64,000 nt of DNA from DATHZQ01 sp035458525 (GTDB taxonomy: Bacteria > Actinomycetota > Acidimicrobiia > Spongiisociales > UBA5794): the NCBI GenBank assembly GCA_035458525.1, contig DATHZQ010000151.1:28648-92647 (forward strand), written 5' to 3'. The stretch's first letter is position 1, and every line of letters starts with the position of its first letter. The notes under the pieces are model-generated. The model was not told the origin of the DNA. It ran no database searches and worked only from the letters and a program-made list of their open reading frames with translations. Shown piece after piece: positions 35,047-44,871 of this stretch. A program made the translations under genes and the position numbers.

Positions 35047-36351
35047 ATGCAGCCAAGCGACTACGACTCGACGACGCCCCAGCGTTTGGCTGCGACGGGA
35101 AGCCGGGAACCGGGTTGGGCCCGGCTGCCGGAAGAGCCTCCGCACCACGGAGGACTCGACGTGCCCGTCCCCACGACCAGGGTGCGGCCGATAGCGCCTC
35201 CCATGTCGGCTGCACCCTCACAGCCCTCCCCCCGCGCCGGCGGCGGCTGGTGGCAACTGCTGCTCGCAGCCGTTCTCGGTGGCGGGCTCGCCCTCGCCGG
35301 CTTCCTTCTCCTGGACTCCGACACGACGACCCCTCCTGCTGCTGAGGCAGCCGCACCGGCCGTCGCCGGTGCCGAGCCAGCCCCCGCGGTCCAGGCTCCG
35401 GCCGAGGTACCGGCGCCACGCGTCGAGATCGAGAGCACCGACGCCGTCGCCATCGGCACCAAGGTGATTCCCTCGATCGTCACCGTCGAAGTCGGCGCCG
35501 GAACCGGAACCAACCTCGACCTCTCCGGTTCGGGCTCCGGTGTGATTCTCGACACCGCCGGCCACATCGTGACCAACGACCACGTGGTCGCCGCCGGCGC
35601 CAGCTACCAAGTGGTGCTGTCCGATGGACGGACGACGTACGAGGCAGAGCTGATCGGAACCGATCCCCTCACCGACCTCGCCGTCCTGAAGATCGACGCA
35701 CCGAACCTCACGCCGGTCGAACTGGGTGCCACCGAGTCGCTCAACGTCGGCGACACGGCCGTCGCCGTCGGCAGCCCGCTCGGACTGGACGGCGGACCGT
35801 CGCTCACCGTCGGTGTCGTGTCGGCTTTCGGCCGCCAGGTCCAGGTGTCGGCCAACGACACGCTCTACGGCATGCTCCAGACCGACGCACCCATCACGCA
35901 GGGCTCGAGTGGTGGTGCGCTAGTCGACGGACTCGGGCGACTCATCGGTATCACGACGGCAGTCGGCGTGAGCGACGTTGGCGTGGAGGGCATCGGCTTC
36001 GCCACGCCGGTCGAGCTGATGCGCCGTGTCACCGACGAGCTGATCACCGCTGGCGAGATCAACCACGCATTCCTCGGCATCCTGGGAGCCACCAGCTTCT
36101 CGACCACTGCCGACGGCGCCCGGGTCGCAGCGGGCGTCGAGGTGGCATCGGTGGAGGAGGCAACAGGCGCCATGACGGGAGGGCTCGTGTCCGGCGATCT
36201 CATCACAGCCATCGACGGCGAGCCCGTCACCACCATGGACGATCTCGTGCTCGCGCTTCGCTACCGAACGGCCGGCGACGGCATCACGATCACCGTCTCC
36301 GACGGCGACCTCACCCGCGACCTCGACATCACTCTCGGCGAGCGTCCTTGA
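35047..36351 (+). CDS. HtrA/DegP-like membrane-anchored serine protease with PDZ domain
   Basis: 434 residues. A proline-rich cytoplasmic tail (1-66), one membrane helix (about 70-88) and an Ala/Pro linker precede the trypsin-like domain, whose triad is His179 (TNDHVV), Asp210 (LTDLAVLK) and Ser288 (QGSSGGALV). A PDZ domain occupies about residues 335-430 (GGLVSGDLITAIDGEPV). This is the topology of actinobacterial PepD/HtrA cell-envelope proteases that handle misfolded secreted proteins. Confidence 0.9.
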   Translation: MQPSDYDSTTPQRLAATGSREPGWARLPEEPPHHGGLDVPVPTTRVRPIAPPMSAAPSQPSPRAGGGWWQLLLAAVLGGGLALAGFLLLDSDTTTPPAAEAAAPAVAGAEPAPAVQAPAEVPAPRVEIESTDAVAIGTKVIPSIVTVEVGAGTGTNLDLSGSGSGVILDTAGHIVTNDHVVAAGASYQVVLSDGRTTYEAELIGTDPLTDLAVLKIDAPNLTPVELGATESLNVGDTAVAVGSPLGLDGGPSLTVGVVSAFGRQVQVSANDTLYGMLQTDAPITQGSSGGALVDGLGRLIGITTAVGVSDVGVEGIGFATPVELMRRVTDELITAGEINHAFLGILGATSFSTTADGARVAAGVEVASVEEATGAMTGGLVSGDLITAIDGEPVTTMDDLVLALRYRTAGDGITITVSDGDLTRDLDITLGERP

Positions 36352-36356
36352 CGGGA

Positions 36357-36371
36357 GCGGCCGCGGGCCGC
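36357..36371 (+). terminator. GC-rich hairpin after the HtrA gene
   Basis: GCGGCC-GCG-GGCCGC, a perfect 6-bp stem with a 3-nt loop, begins 6 bp after the protease stop codon. There is no T-run. It may terminate or attenuate transcription before the M3 peptidase gene 38 bp further on. Confidence 0.3.
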
Positions 36372-36408
36372 AGACCGAAGCGGGTTCAGCGCCCGGTACG
36401 CTGGCCGG

Positions 36409-38352
36409 ATGCTCAACGACTACACCACCATCACCGCCGACGCGGTTACAAACCTCACTGAGGAGGCACTCGCCGTCGCCGACGGGCTGGTCGAGGCGGC
36501 GACCACCGCCGAACCGACCTACGCCGGGGTGATGGGCCGCCTCGACGAGGTCGCCGATGTCACCAGTCGCGCCTACGGGCACGGTGCGTTCATGGCGCGA
36601 GTGCACCCCGACGCCGACGTGCGTGCGGCAGGCCTCGAGGCGGAAGAACGGCTCACCAAGTGGGGCAACGATCTCGTGTTCCGACGCGACTTGTTCGAGG
36701 CCGTGTCGCAACTGGCAGCGACCGAAGAAGCGCAGTCGCTCGAGGGGACGCAGCGCCGACTCCTCGAATTCACCTTGCGCGACTTCCGGCGTGCGGGTCA
36801 CCAGCTGGATGAGGTCGCACGCAAGGAGCTGCAGCGATTGCGAACCCGGCTCGTCGAGCTGGAGGTCGAGTTCGGACGCAATCTCGACGAGTTCGAGGAC
36901 GGCATGGACCTCACCCGAGAGCAGCTGGCCGGGTTGTCCGACGAGTACGTGGCCCGCCTCAAGCCTGCGCACGACGGCCGGTATCGCGTATCGATGGAGT
37001 ACCCGGATTACATCCCGTTCATCCAGATGGCGGAGGACCGCGATCTTCGCCGCCAGATGCAGTTCAAGTTCTGGAACCGCGCTGCGCTCAAGAACAAGCC
37101 GCTGCTGGAAGAAGCCGTCGAGATCCGACGCAACATCGCCGACCTGCTCGAGGAGCCCACCTGGGCTCATCATGCGATGGAAGTCAAGATGGCCGGCGCT
37201 CCCGAGCGGGTCGAGGAGTTCTACGAATCACTCGTTCCGGGCCTCACAGTCATGGCCTCCGCCGAGTTGGAGGTCATGGCCGAGCTCGCCGCCGACGAGT
37301 TCGACGGACCCATCGCCTCATGGGACACGAACTACCTCGACACGCAGCTTCGACGGCGCGATTTCGGCATCGACCCCGACGAGGTCGCCGCCTACTTCCC
37401 ACTGGAGCGAGTCGTCGAGGGCATGTTCGACCTCACCGGCGCGGTCTTCGGGATCGACTACGAGCGGATCGAGAACACCGCAGCGTGGCATCCGGATGTG
37501 CATCTCTACGCGCTGCGGAATCGCGGCCAGGACGACGTCATCGCCTACTTCTATGCGGATCTGTTCCCGCGCGAGGGCAAATACGGCCACGCCGCTGCCT
37601 TCCCCATCGTCTACGGCAGAACGCTCGAAGGGGACGGCTACCAGACCCCGGCAGCTGCCATCGTCGCCAACTTCACGAAACCGACCGCAGACAGCCCATC
37701 ATTGCTCAAGCACGACGAGGCGCTGACGCTGTTCCACGAGTTCGGCCACATCCTTCACTTCTGTCTGACCACCGTCGAGGAGGTTCGGTTCTCGGGCTTT
37801 GACACCGAGTGGGACTTCGTCGAGGCGCCTTCGCAGATCATGGAGAACTGGATGTGGGAGCCTGACGTGTTGCAGAGGTTCGCCAGGCATCACCGGACCG
37901 ACGAGGCGATCCCGGCCGACTTGGTCACCAGACTGGTGGCGGCACGCGATCTCAACGAGGGCCTCTTCACCATGCGTCAGGTCTTTCTCGGCAAGCTCGA
38001 CCTCGGGATGCACGCCACCGCCAATCCTGTCGATCTCGATGAGGTGTACCGATCGGCCTACGAGTACACCCTGCTCCCCTTCCACGACGGCACGTTCTTC
38101 CCAGCGAGCTTCGGCCACCTGATGGGCGGCTACGACGCCGGCTACTACGGCTACCTGTGGGCACGGGTCTACGGCGACGACATGTTCTCGGTCTTCGCCA
38201 ACGAGGGCATCACCAGCCCGGCCGTGGGGAACCGTTACCGAAACGAGGTGCTGGCCACCGGCGGCTCCCGGGATGCAATGGACCACCTGCGTGCGTTCCT
38301 CGGCCGCGAGCCGAGCAGCGACGCGTTCCTGGAGAAGCTCGGGCTGGACTAG
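36409..38352 (+). CDS. M3-family zinc oligopeptidase
   Basis: 647-residue cytosolic metallopeptidase of the thimet oligopeptidase/Dcp type, cleaving short peptides. The zinc site HEFGH is at residues 443-447, with the third ligand region VEAPSQIMENW downstream. The C-terminal MGGYDAGYYGYLWA loop that grips substrate is present. The length is slightly short for the family but complete. The stop shares CTAG (38349-38352) with the stop of convergent menE. Confidence 0.9.
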   Translation: MLNDYTTITADAVTNLTEEALAVADGLVEAATTAEPTYAGVMGRLDEVADVTSRAYGHGAFMARVHPDADVRAAGLEAEERLTKWGNDLVFRRDLFEAVSQLAATEEAQSLEGTQRRLLEFTLRDFRRAGHQLDEVARKELQRLRTRLVELEVEFGRNLDEFEDGMDLTREQLAGLSDEYVARLKPAHDGRYRVSMEYPDYIPFIQMAEDRDLRRQMQFKFWNRAALKNKPLLEEAVEIRRNIADLLEEPTWAHHAMEVKMAGAPERVEEFYESLVPGLTVMASAELEVMAELAADEFDGPIASWDTNYLDTQLRRRDFGIDPDEVAAYFPLERVVEGMFDLTGAVFGIDYERIENTAAWHPDVHLYALRNRGQDDVIAYFYADLFPREGKYGHAAAFPIVYGRTLEGDGYQTPAAAIVANFTKPTADSPSLLKHDEALTLFHEFGHILHFCLTTVEEVRFSGFDTEWDFVEAPSQIMENWMWEPDVLQRFARHHRTDEAIPADLVTRLVAARDLNEGLFTMRQVFLGKLDLGMHATANPVDLDEVYRSAYEYTLLPFHDGTFFPASFGHLMGGYDAGYYGYLWARVYGDDMFSVFANEGITSPAVGNRYRNEVLATGGSRDAMDHLRAFLGREPSSDAFLEKLGLD

Positions 38353-39719
38353 GCGTCACCAGTCGCGATGCGACTGCGTACGGCACTCCGATCGATCTTG
38401 CCGTTGGGTAGCTCGGGTAGAGACTCGACGAACACATAGCGCTTGGGTCGATCGGCGGCAGCGAGCGTCTTGCGTGCGTGGCTGCGCAACTCGCCCTCCG
38501 TCGCAGCGCCACTGGTGGTGACCACACACGCAACGACGATCTCGCCCCACTCGTCGTCTGGGAGACCGACCACAGCCGCCTGCTGGAGCCCGGGGAACGC
38601 CTCGAGCGCCCGCTCCACGGTCGCGGGCACCACGTTTTCCCCTCCGGTGACGATCACACCGTCGGTGCGGCCGAGAACCACAAGCCGGCCGGAGTCGTCG
38701 ATCCGCCCGAGATCGCCCGTACGGTGCGGACCGGCGCGGAGCGGCTCCCCTCCATACCCTGGCGTGACTGCGGGACCGTCGATCGTGATTTCGCCGGCAC
38801 CGGTCGGATCCGGGTCAGAGACGGTCACGGACATGCCGCCCAACGGGCGCCCGACGGTTCCCACCGAAGTCCACATCTCGCCAGGCGCAACCGTCGCAAC
38901 CTGCGAGCAGGCTTCGGTGAGACCGTACGTAGCCAGCACGGGCAGCCCGACTTCGAGCGCCCGGCGCAACAGATCCTCATTCGCAGCAGCCCCGCCCACG
39001 AGCACGGCGCGCACCTCGGGCGACACCTCGTCGATGTGATCGAGCAGGCGATACAGCATCGTCGGAACCAGGCTCGAGATCGTGATGGCGCCATCGGCGA
39101 AACGCTGCGCAGTGCGCGACGGATCGAACCCCTCGTCGAGCACGACCGCACCGCCCGCTGCGGCGCTGCGCCACAACACGGACGCACCTCCGACATGTGC
39201 CGGCGGGAGGACGAGCTGCCAGCGGTCAGCGGCGTCGTTGCGCAGTCGAGTCTGTGATGCGGCAACCGCCGCCGCCACGTTGTCGTGGGTGAGGATCACC
39301 GGCCGCGGCGCTCCACTGGACCCTGAGGTGAGGATCCAGGAGTGGTGGGCTGGATCGGCGGCGCCTGAAGGGCCGTGTACCTCAACCATGTTCTCTCCGT
39401 CCACGAGTGCGGCGACACCCCATCTGGCGAATAGAGACTCGTCGCGGCCATCCAGGGCGGCGGCATCGAGCAGCAGCGCCGTGTGCGGCGACTCCCATAC
39501 AGCCCACAGCTGCGCCATCGACTGCGGGTTGCGCCGAACGACGACGCCGAGATTCGATGGCCCCGGAAGGTCGAGGTCGGCGAGCTCGGCACGCCATCGC
39601 TCGGCAGCACCGGCCAACTCGGCATACGACATGATCAGAGAGCCGGCGATCAGGGCAGGGGCTTCCGGGGTCGAGCGGACAGCGGTGGACAACCAGGCGG
39701 TTGGAGCAGGCACAGACAT
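38349..39719 (-). CDS. menE: o-Succinylbenzoate-CoA ligase
   Basis: 456-residue AMP-forming ligase of menaquinone synthesis that activates o-succinylbenzoate. The P-loop is ILTSGSSGAPRPVILTH, the adenine motif is LATYGLTEACSQV, and the C-terminal hinge and lysine regions are GRTDGVIVTGGENV and LPNGKIDRSAV. Assignment as MenE rather than another acyl-CoA ligase rests on the divergent menB and nearby menA. The ATG at 39719 is chosen by homology. Confidence 0.82.
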   Translation of the reverse strand: MSVPAPTAWLSTAVRSTPEAPALIAGSLIMSYAELAGAAERWRAELADLDLPGPSNLGVVVRRNPQSMAQLWAVWESPHTALLLDAAALDGRDESLFARWGVAALVDGENMVEVHGPSGAADPAHHSWILTSGSSGAPRPVILTHDNVAAAVAASQTRLRNDAADRWQLVLPPAHVGGASVLWRSAAAGGAVVLDEGFDPSRTAQRFADGAITISSLVPTMLYRLLDHIDEVSPEVRAVLVGGAAANEDLLRRALEVGLPVLATYGLTEACSQVATVAPGEMWTSVGTVGRPLGGMSVTVSDPDPTGAGEITIDGPAVTPGYGGEPLRAGPHRTGDLGRIDDSGRLVVLGRTDGVIVTGGENVVPATVERALEAFPGLQQAAVVGLPDDEWGEIVVACVVTTSGAATEGELRSHARKTLAAADRPKRYVFVESLPELPNGKIDRSAVRSRIATGDA

Positions 39720-39745
39720 GGCCGTCACTACAGTATCCCGCCAGC

Positions 39746-40636
39746 ATGGTCTCTGAACTCTTCGACCCATCCGCCTGGCACGTCGTGCCCGATTTCGACT
39801 TCACCGACATCACGTATCACCGCGCCAACGACACCGGAGCGGTCCGCATCGCGTTCAACCGGCCCGAGGTGCGCAATGCATTCCGTCCCCACACGGTCGA
39901 CGAGCTCTATCGGGCCCTCGATGACGCCAGGATGACCTCCGACGTGGGTTGCGTGCTCCTCACCGGGAACGGGCCGTCCCCCAAGGACGGCGGCTGGGCG
40001 TTCTGCTCCGGCGGCGACCAGAGAATCCGGGGCCGTGACGGATACCAGTACGCCGACGGCGAGGAGATCGAGCCGGGCCGATTGGGACGGCTGCACATTC
40101 TCGAGGTGCAACGCCTGATTCGCCACATGCCGAAGGTCGTCATCGCCGTCGTGCCCGGCTGGGCCGTCGGCGGTGGCCACAGCCTGCACGTCGTGTGCGA
40201 CATGACCCTGGCGAGTCGCGAGCATGCCGTCTTCAAGCAGACCGATGCCGACGTCGCCAGCTTCGACGGCGGCTATGGCTCAGCACTCCTCGCCCGTCAG
40301 GTCGGCCAGAAACGGGCACGGGAGATCTTCTTCCTCGGGCGCGACTACCGCGCCCAAGATGCGTTCGAGATGGGCATGGTCAACGCCGTGATCGATCACG
40401 CGGACCTGGAGAAGGTGGCACTGGAGTGGGCCGCCGAGATCGTCGCCAAGAGCCCGACCGCGCAGCGCATGCTCAAGTACGCGTTCAACCTGCCGGACGA
40501 GGGCATCGTGGGCCAGCAGCTCTTCGCCGGCGAAGCAACCCGTTTGGCCTACGGCACGGACGAAGCGCAGGAAGGCCGCGACGCCTTCCTCGAGAAACGC
40601 AAACAGGACTACTCCGACTTCCCGTGGCACTTCTGA
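39746..40636 (+). CDS. menB: 1,4-Dihydroxy-2-naphthoyl-CoA synthase
   Basis: 296-residue crotonase-fold enzyme that closes the naphthoate ring in menaquinone synthesis. It has GWAFCSGGDQRIRG for the oxyanion region, PGWAVGGGHSLHVVCD, and the Asp-containing loop TDADVASFDGGYGS specific to MenB. The ATG at 39746 lies 26 bp from the divergent menE start, so the two share a promoter region. Product menaquinone is the electron acceptor expected for the CO dehydrogenase encoded further right. Confidence 0.93.
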   Translation: MVSELFDPSAWHVVPDFDFTDITYHRANDTGAVRIAFNRPEVRNAFRPHTVDELYRALDDARMTSDVGCVLLTGNGPSPKDGGWAFCSGGDQRIRGRDGYQYADGEEIEPGRLGRLHILEVQRLIRHMPKVVIAVVPGWAVGGGHSLHVVCDMTLASREHAVFKQTDADVASFDGGYGSALLARQVGQKRAREIFFLGRDYRAQDAFEMGMVNAVIDHADLEKVALEWAAEIVAKSPTAQRMLKYAFNLPDEGIVGQQLFAGEATRLAYGTDEAQEGRDAFLEKRKQDYSDFPWHF

Positions 40637-40639
40637 TCG

Positions 40640-40761
40640 TCGCTCGAAGCAGGCTTCGAGCGAACCTAGACGTCGGCCTACGGCCGCCATCCTTTGATCC
40701 CTGCGACGGCAAAGCCATCGCGGGGAAGATCGAGGGGGCCGGGACAAAGCCCGCCCCCTCG
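40640..40761 (+). terminator. Cluster of three stem-loops between menB and menA
   Basis: Hairpin 1 (40640-40663): TCGCTCGAAGC and GCTTCGAGCGA, perfect 11-bp arms separated by 2 nt. Hairpin 2 (40703-40721): GCGACGGC and GCCATCGC around AAA, one mismatch. Hairpin 3 (40731-40761): CGAGGGGGC and GCCCCCTCG, with a further GGG/CCC inside. None has a T-run. They fill most of the 196-bp gap and may act as a terminator or as transcript-stabilising structures. Confidence 0.45.
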
Positions 40762-40832
40762 AGCACCCCCACCCCCAACACGCAGCTTCTCCGACGACAA
40801 TTCCGCGGTCGTGAGGCTGACGGAAACCTCTC

Positions 40833-41711
40833 ATGAATCAGTTTCGTCCGTGGATCCTGGCGGCCCGGCCGCCGACACTGTGGGCAGCCGTGGCGCCCGT
40901 GTTGATCGGATCGGCCCTCGCACACCGCGACGGGGTGTTCCGCTGGGATGCCTTCGTCGTCACCGGCCTCGCCGCGGTGCTGATTCAGATCGGCGTCAAC
41001 TACGCCAACGACTACTCCGACGGTGTGCGCGGCACCGACTCACCCGACCGCATCGGCCCGCAACGCGCCGTCGCCTCCAAACTCGTGACGCCGCAACAGA
41101 TGAGGGCGGGGATCGGCATCGTTTTCGGGCTGGCGGCGCTCCTCGGGCTGTACCTGGCCACGATTGCCGGCCCTGTGATCATCGTCATTGGTGCCGTGTC
41201 CATCGTTGCGGCTCTCGGCTACACCGGCGGTCCGATTCCCTACGGTTATCGCGGGCTCGGCGAGGTGTTCGTGTTCGTGTTCTTCGGCCTCGTTGCCACC
41301 GTCGGCACGCGATTCGTGTTCGACCGCACGGCACCACTCGATGCCTGGGTCGGCGGCGTCGCCATGGGGCTGCTCGCAACCGCCATCCTCATCGCCAACA
41401 ACATCCGCGACCTCGACACCGACGCGGCCGCAGGGAAGCGCACGCTGGCCGTCAAGCTCGGGAGAGACCGCACGCGCACCTTGTTTGCCGCAGTGGTCTA
41501 CGGAGCTTTCGGTGTTGTGGCGCTCTCCGCAGCGTTGCAGTGGACTCCGCCTTGGACGACGCTTGCGCTCGCCGCCCTCCCACTTGGGATTCGGCTCGCA
41601 ACCGCCATCAGGCGCGCGGTGGCTGGACCCGAGCTCATCGCCGCGCTCAAGGGAACGGCCCGGCTGCAGCTTCTCGTCGGCGTGCTTTTCGCGGCTGGAG
41701 CCTTGGTGTGA
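40833..41711 (+). CDS. menA: 1,4-Dihydroxy-2-naphthoate polyprenyltransferase
   Basis: 292-residue UbiA-family membrane enzyme that attaches the isoprenoid tail in menaquinone synthesis. Two Asp-rich sites are visible: NYANDYSDGVRGTD and NNIRDLDTDAAAGKRTLAV, the second characteristic of MenA. About nine membrane segments. The stop overlaps the start of the aminotransferase gene (GTGA). Confidence 0.93.
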   Translation: MNQFRPWILAARPPTLWAAVAPVLIGSALAHRDGVFRWDAFVVTGLAAVLIQIGVNYANDYSDGVRGTDSPDRIGPQRAVASKLVTPQQMRAGIGIVFGLAALLGLYLATIAGPVIIVIGAVSIVAALGYTGGPIPYGYRGLGEVFVFVFFGLVATVGTRFVFDRTAPLDAWVGGVAMGLLATAILIANNIRDLDTDAAAGKRTLAVKLGRDRTRTLFAAVVYGAFGVVALSAALQWTPPWTTLALAALPLGIRLATAIRRAVAGPELIAALKGTARLQLLVGVLFAAGALV

Positions 41712-42871
41712 CCAACACGTTGCGGAAGCACTGGGATCTCGACCCGAACGTGACCCACCTCAACCATGGATCCTTCGGCGCTGCCCCGAGAGCCGTACTC
41801 GACTACCAGTTCGCAATGCAGCGCCGCCTCGAGGAGAACCCGATGCGGTTCTTCTCGAGGGATCTGCCCGGGTTGCTCGACGAAGCACGCCTCGCGCTGG
41901 CGGCATTCATCGGAGCCGAACCGGAGCAGCTGGCCTTCGTGCCGAACGCATCGGCCGGCATCAACGCGGTGTTGCGCAGCCTCGAGTTCGGACCCGGTGA
42001 CGAACTCCTGGTCACCAGCCACGGCTACGGGGCAGCGGCGAGCGCCGCCGCCTACGTTGCGGAACGCAGCGGCGCAACGCTCGTGACCGCCGACGTCCCC
42101 GCCACACCGCACTCCAGCCACGAGGTCAGGGACACGATCCTGACTGCGGTCACGCAGCGCACCCGACTCGCACTGATCGACCATGTGACGAGCTCGACCG
42201 CCCTCGTGTTCCCCCTCGCCGCGATCGTTGGAGACCTGGCGGGGCGGGGCATCCCGACGCTGGTTGATGGAGCTCACGCACCAGGGATGATGGACCTCGA
42301 CCTGAGGGCGATCGGTGCGGCCTACTACACCGGCAACTGCCACAAGTGGATGTGCGCACCCAAGGGGGCCGGTCTTCTGTATGTCGAGGACCCTGAGGCG
42401 GCGACGGCGCTCGTACCCGTCGTTGTCGGATGGGGCCGCACCTCACGCCCGATTGGCCGATCGCAGTTCCACGCCGACTTCGACTGGGTCGGCACGGCCG
42501 ACCCGTCCGCCTACCTGTCCGTGCCGAAGGCGATCGAGGTCATGGGCGGGCTCCTGCCCGGTGGCTGGGCCGAGCTGCGCACCCACAACCAAGAGTTGGT
42601 CCTCGCTGCCCGTCGCATCCTTTGCGAGCGACTCGAGGTCTCGGCACCGGTTCCTGCGGCAATGGTCGGATCCATGGCCATCGTGCCGTTACCCGATGCG
42701 GCCGTCCCCCCGGCGCCGCTCGAGCCCGACCCGCTACAAACCCGGCTCGCCGAGCGTGGATTCGAAGTGCCCATCACCTATGGACCGGCACCCACCCGAC
42801 GGTGGCTTCGCATCTCGGCTCAGGCCTACAACGCGGTGGACGACTACGAGCGACTAGCCGACGCGCTGTGA
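41708..42871 (+). CDS. Class V aminotransferase (isopenicillin N epimerase-like)
   Basis: 387-residue PLP enzyme. It has THLNHGSFGAAPRAVLDYQ at the N-terminus, the PLP Asp in PTLVDGAHAPGM and the Schiff-base lysine in YYTGNCHKWMCAPKG, as in the isopenicillin N epimerase/cysteine lyase group. Likely acts on a sulfur or amino compound; exact reaction unknown. Translationally coupled to menA by GTGA although no link to menaquinone is known. Confidence 0.85.
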   Translation: MTNTLRKHWDLDPNVTHLNHGSFGAAPRAVLDYQFAMQRRLEENPMRFFSRDLPGLLDEARLALAAFIGAEPEQLAFVPNASAGINAVLRSLEFGPGDELLVTSHGYGAAASAAAYVAERSGATLVTADVPATPHSSHEVRDTILTAVTQRTRLALIDHVTSSTALVFPLAAIVGDLAGRGIPTLVDGAHAPGMMDLDLRAIGAAYYTGNCHKWMCAPKGAGLLYVEDPEAATALVPVVVGWGRTSRPIGRSQFHADFDWVGTADPSAYLSVPKAIEVMGGLLPGGWAELRTHNQELVLAARRILCERLEVSAPVPAAMVGSMAIVPLPDAAVPPAPLEPDPLQTRLAERGFEVPITYGPAPTRRWLRISAQAYNAVDDYERLADAL

Positions 42872-42875
42872 TTCC

Positions 42876-43718
42876 TCAGCGTGATCGAAGCGAATCGATC
42901 GCAGCAAGGGACGGCAAGCCGGCGCGAGGCATCGCGGCGGCTGCCGCTCCCGCAGCTGCGGCGAACTCGATGATTTCTCCCGGACCCCACGCCGCCGCAA
43001 GGCCATAGGAGCAGGCCGCAGCGAATACGTCACCTGATCCGGTCGCATCGTCCGGCGTCACGGTCGGCGGCGACACATCGAAGTGTGTGCCTTCCCACCA
43101 CACCCCGATGGCGTCCGGACCCGCCGTCAGGACCACCGACGGCGCCGCGGCTGCCACACGAGCCGCAGCTGCGGCATCGTGCTCGTGGCGAGACCACACG
43201 ACGAGGTCGACGGCGGCGGGCGGCGGGTCGGGAGCGTCGAGCCACACGACCGGAACACCTCGCCGAACCGCCTCGGTCGCAACCGCCGCTGCGGCATCAC
43301 CGCCGAATCCGTCGACGAGCACGACATCAACACCGTCCCACGCCGCGGCCGGCACCTTCTGCCACGCGGCGCCTTCGTACCCGGTGCAGACGATCGAACG
43401 ATCTCCGTCCGGCGTCACCAAGATGATGCAGTGCCGCGTTGGCTCGTCCGTCCGCACCAGCCAGGACCGATCGAGCATCGGAACGTGGAGGGATGCCATC
43501 AGCAGCTCACCGAGCGCATCCCGGCCCACCGGCAGACCCATGAGCCGTGCCGTCGCACCCCATGTGGCCAGCGCCATGGCGGCATTGGCCGCCTTGCCAC
43601 CCCAGTTGGTGGACCAGGCGCTGGAGCGGATGTCGTCGCCCGGCCCCGGGAGCCGCTCGACGCGGTGCACGATGTCGGGGTTCAGCGCCCCGTACACGAT
43701 GGCCGTCGTCTGTCCCAT
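42876..43718 (-). CDS. PfkB-family sugar/nucleoside kinase
   Basis: 280-residue ribokinase-like protein. The substrate-side signature is STNWGGKAANAAMALATWG and the ATP-side anion hole is DDATGSGDVFAA with the catalytic Asp, slightly variant from DTTGAGD. The substrate may be ribose, a nucleoside or another sugar. The ATG at 43718 fits the start of the first beta strand (TAIVYGALNPD). Confidence 0.85.
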   Translation of the reverse strand: MGQTTAIVYGALNPDIVHRVERLPGPGDDIRSSAWSTNWGGKAANAAMALATWGATARLMGLPVGRDALGELLMASLHVPMLDRSWLVRTDEPTRHCIILVTPDGDRSIVCTGYEGAAWQKVPAAAWDGVDVVLVDGFGGDAAAAVATEAVRRGVPVVWLDAPDPPPAAVDLVVWSRHEHDAAAAARVAAAAPSVVLTAGPDAIGVWWEGTHFDVSPPTVTPDDATGSGDVFAAACSYGLAAAWGPGEIIEFAAAAGAAAAAMPRAGLPSLAAIDSLRSR

Positions 43719-43858
43719 GCGGCCCACCGTACCGAACCGCGCCCGCACCGTCGGTCTCGGTCTGGGCGCCTCGACGTTCGCTATGCCAATGCTGCGCCCC
43801 TGTGCCAACAGCACGACTCGCCCTCGCGGCACGCAACGATCCCCGCAAAGGCACGGCA

Positions 43859-44720
43859 CTAGAGCTGGCGCACGTCCATGAGCTCGGTGGAGCCTCGAGA
43901 TGGAGGCGGGCGTCCGCCCTCGAATATCGACGCGGCGTGGTGAAGAGGTAGACCGCTCCCGAGTCCCAGTGCGTCGACCCTTCGCGGCCTGCGTCGTCGC
44001 CTCCAGGTTGCCCGACGACCACCGTGGTTCCCTGAAGCGCGACAACGTCTCCAAAGTCGTTCGTACGCGTCAGCATCACTCGCGGTCGGCTTCGCAGCCT
44101 CAACCCATCCAGAAGGAGCGCGACCAAAGATGTATGCCGCCCCGGAGGAGAATCCTGAATCGTCGCGCTGAGGTGCTCCAATGACGATCACGTCGCCATC
44201 GATTGCGACGGACCGGCCGAACCGGTCGCCGGTCGAACCGTCTGACGCGACGAGCTTGGCCGACCCAACCCAACCCGACGCCGTGCGGTCGAACACATAC
44301 GCCGAACCGGTATCGGCAGTCACACCGTCGCTTGAGAACGCCCCAATCAGAATCGTGTTGCCGTCGACCGCCGATGAGAAGCCGAACCAATCCGACGTCG
44401 CCCGAGTCGGACGCGACAAGCTTCGTCGACTCGACCCATCCCAATTCCGTTCGCTCGAACACATAGGCGGAACCCGAGTTGTCCGAGAGGCCGCCCCCAA
44501 CCATGCCGTCGAGCGGCGTGCTGGCAACGCTACAGCTGCTCGACGGCATCTCGAGCCGCATCGCACCGTGAGGCGGAAGCTCACCCGTCACCTGTGACGC
44601 CAGACCCTCTGCCTCCAGCAGCACGAAGGGCCCTGTCCGCCTGTGGCGTGACGAATCTGACTGGCGGCGATGCCGATCGCGGCGACGATGAAGACGAACA
44701 CTGCGGCGACGTGGCGAGAC
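43859..44720 (-). pseudogene. Frame-broken FG-GAP repeat (beta-propeller) protein
   Basis: Consecutive FG-GAP-like repeats appear in three reading frames. GSAYVFERTELGWVESTKLV ends near 44396; then FGFSSAVDGNTILIGAFSSDG and GSAYVFDRTASGWVGSAKLV run to about 44065; then FGDVVALQGTTVVVGQPGGD and GAVYLFTTPRR continue to about 43940. A signal-anchor-like stretch (VAAVFVFIVAAIGIAASQ) lies upstream in yet another frame. At least three frameshifts are needed to rebuild one secreted propeller, so this is a decayed gene. A TAG at 43859 may be its old stop. Confidence 0.75.
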
Positions 44721-44871
44721 CGGCGATATCCGCACGTTCGAGTACCTCACCGCCCTTTGCGCCCGACTGAGCCGGCCGTCTCAGGCATCATCATCTGCTT
44801 TAGCGGCTCGCCCGGCACCTTGCCCTCTCGTTAGTGTTCGCGCTACGTACCACCCTGAGGAGAGTTCGCGT

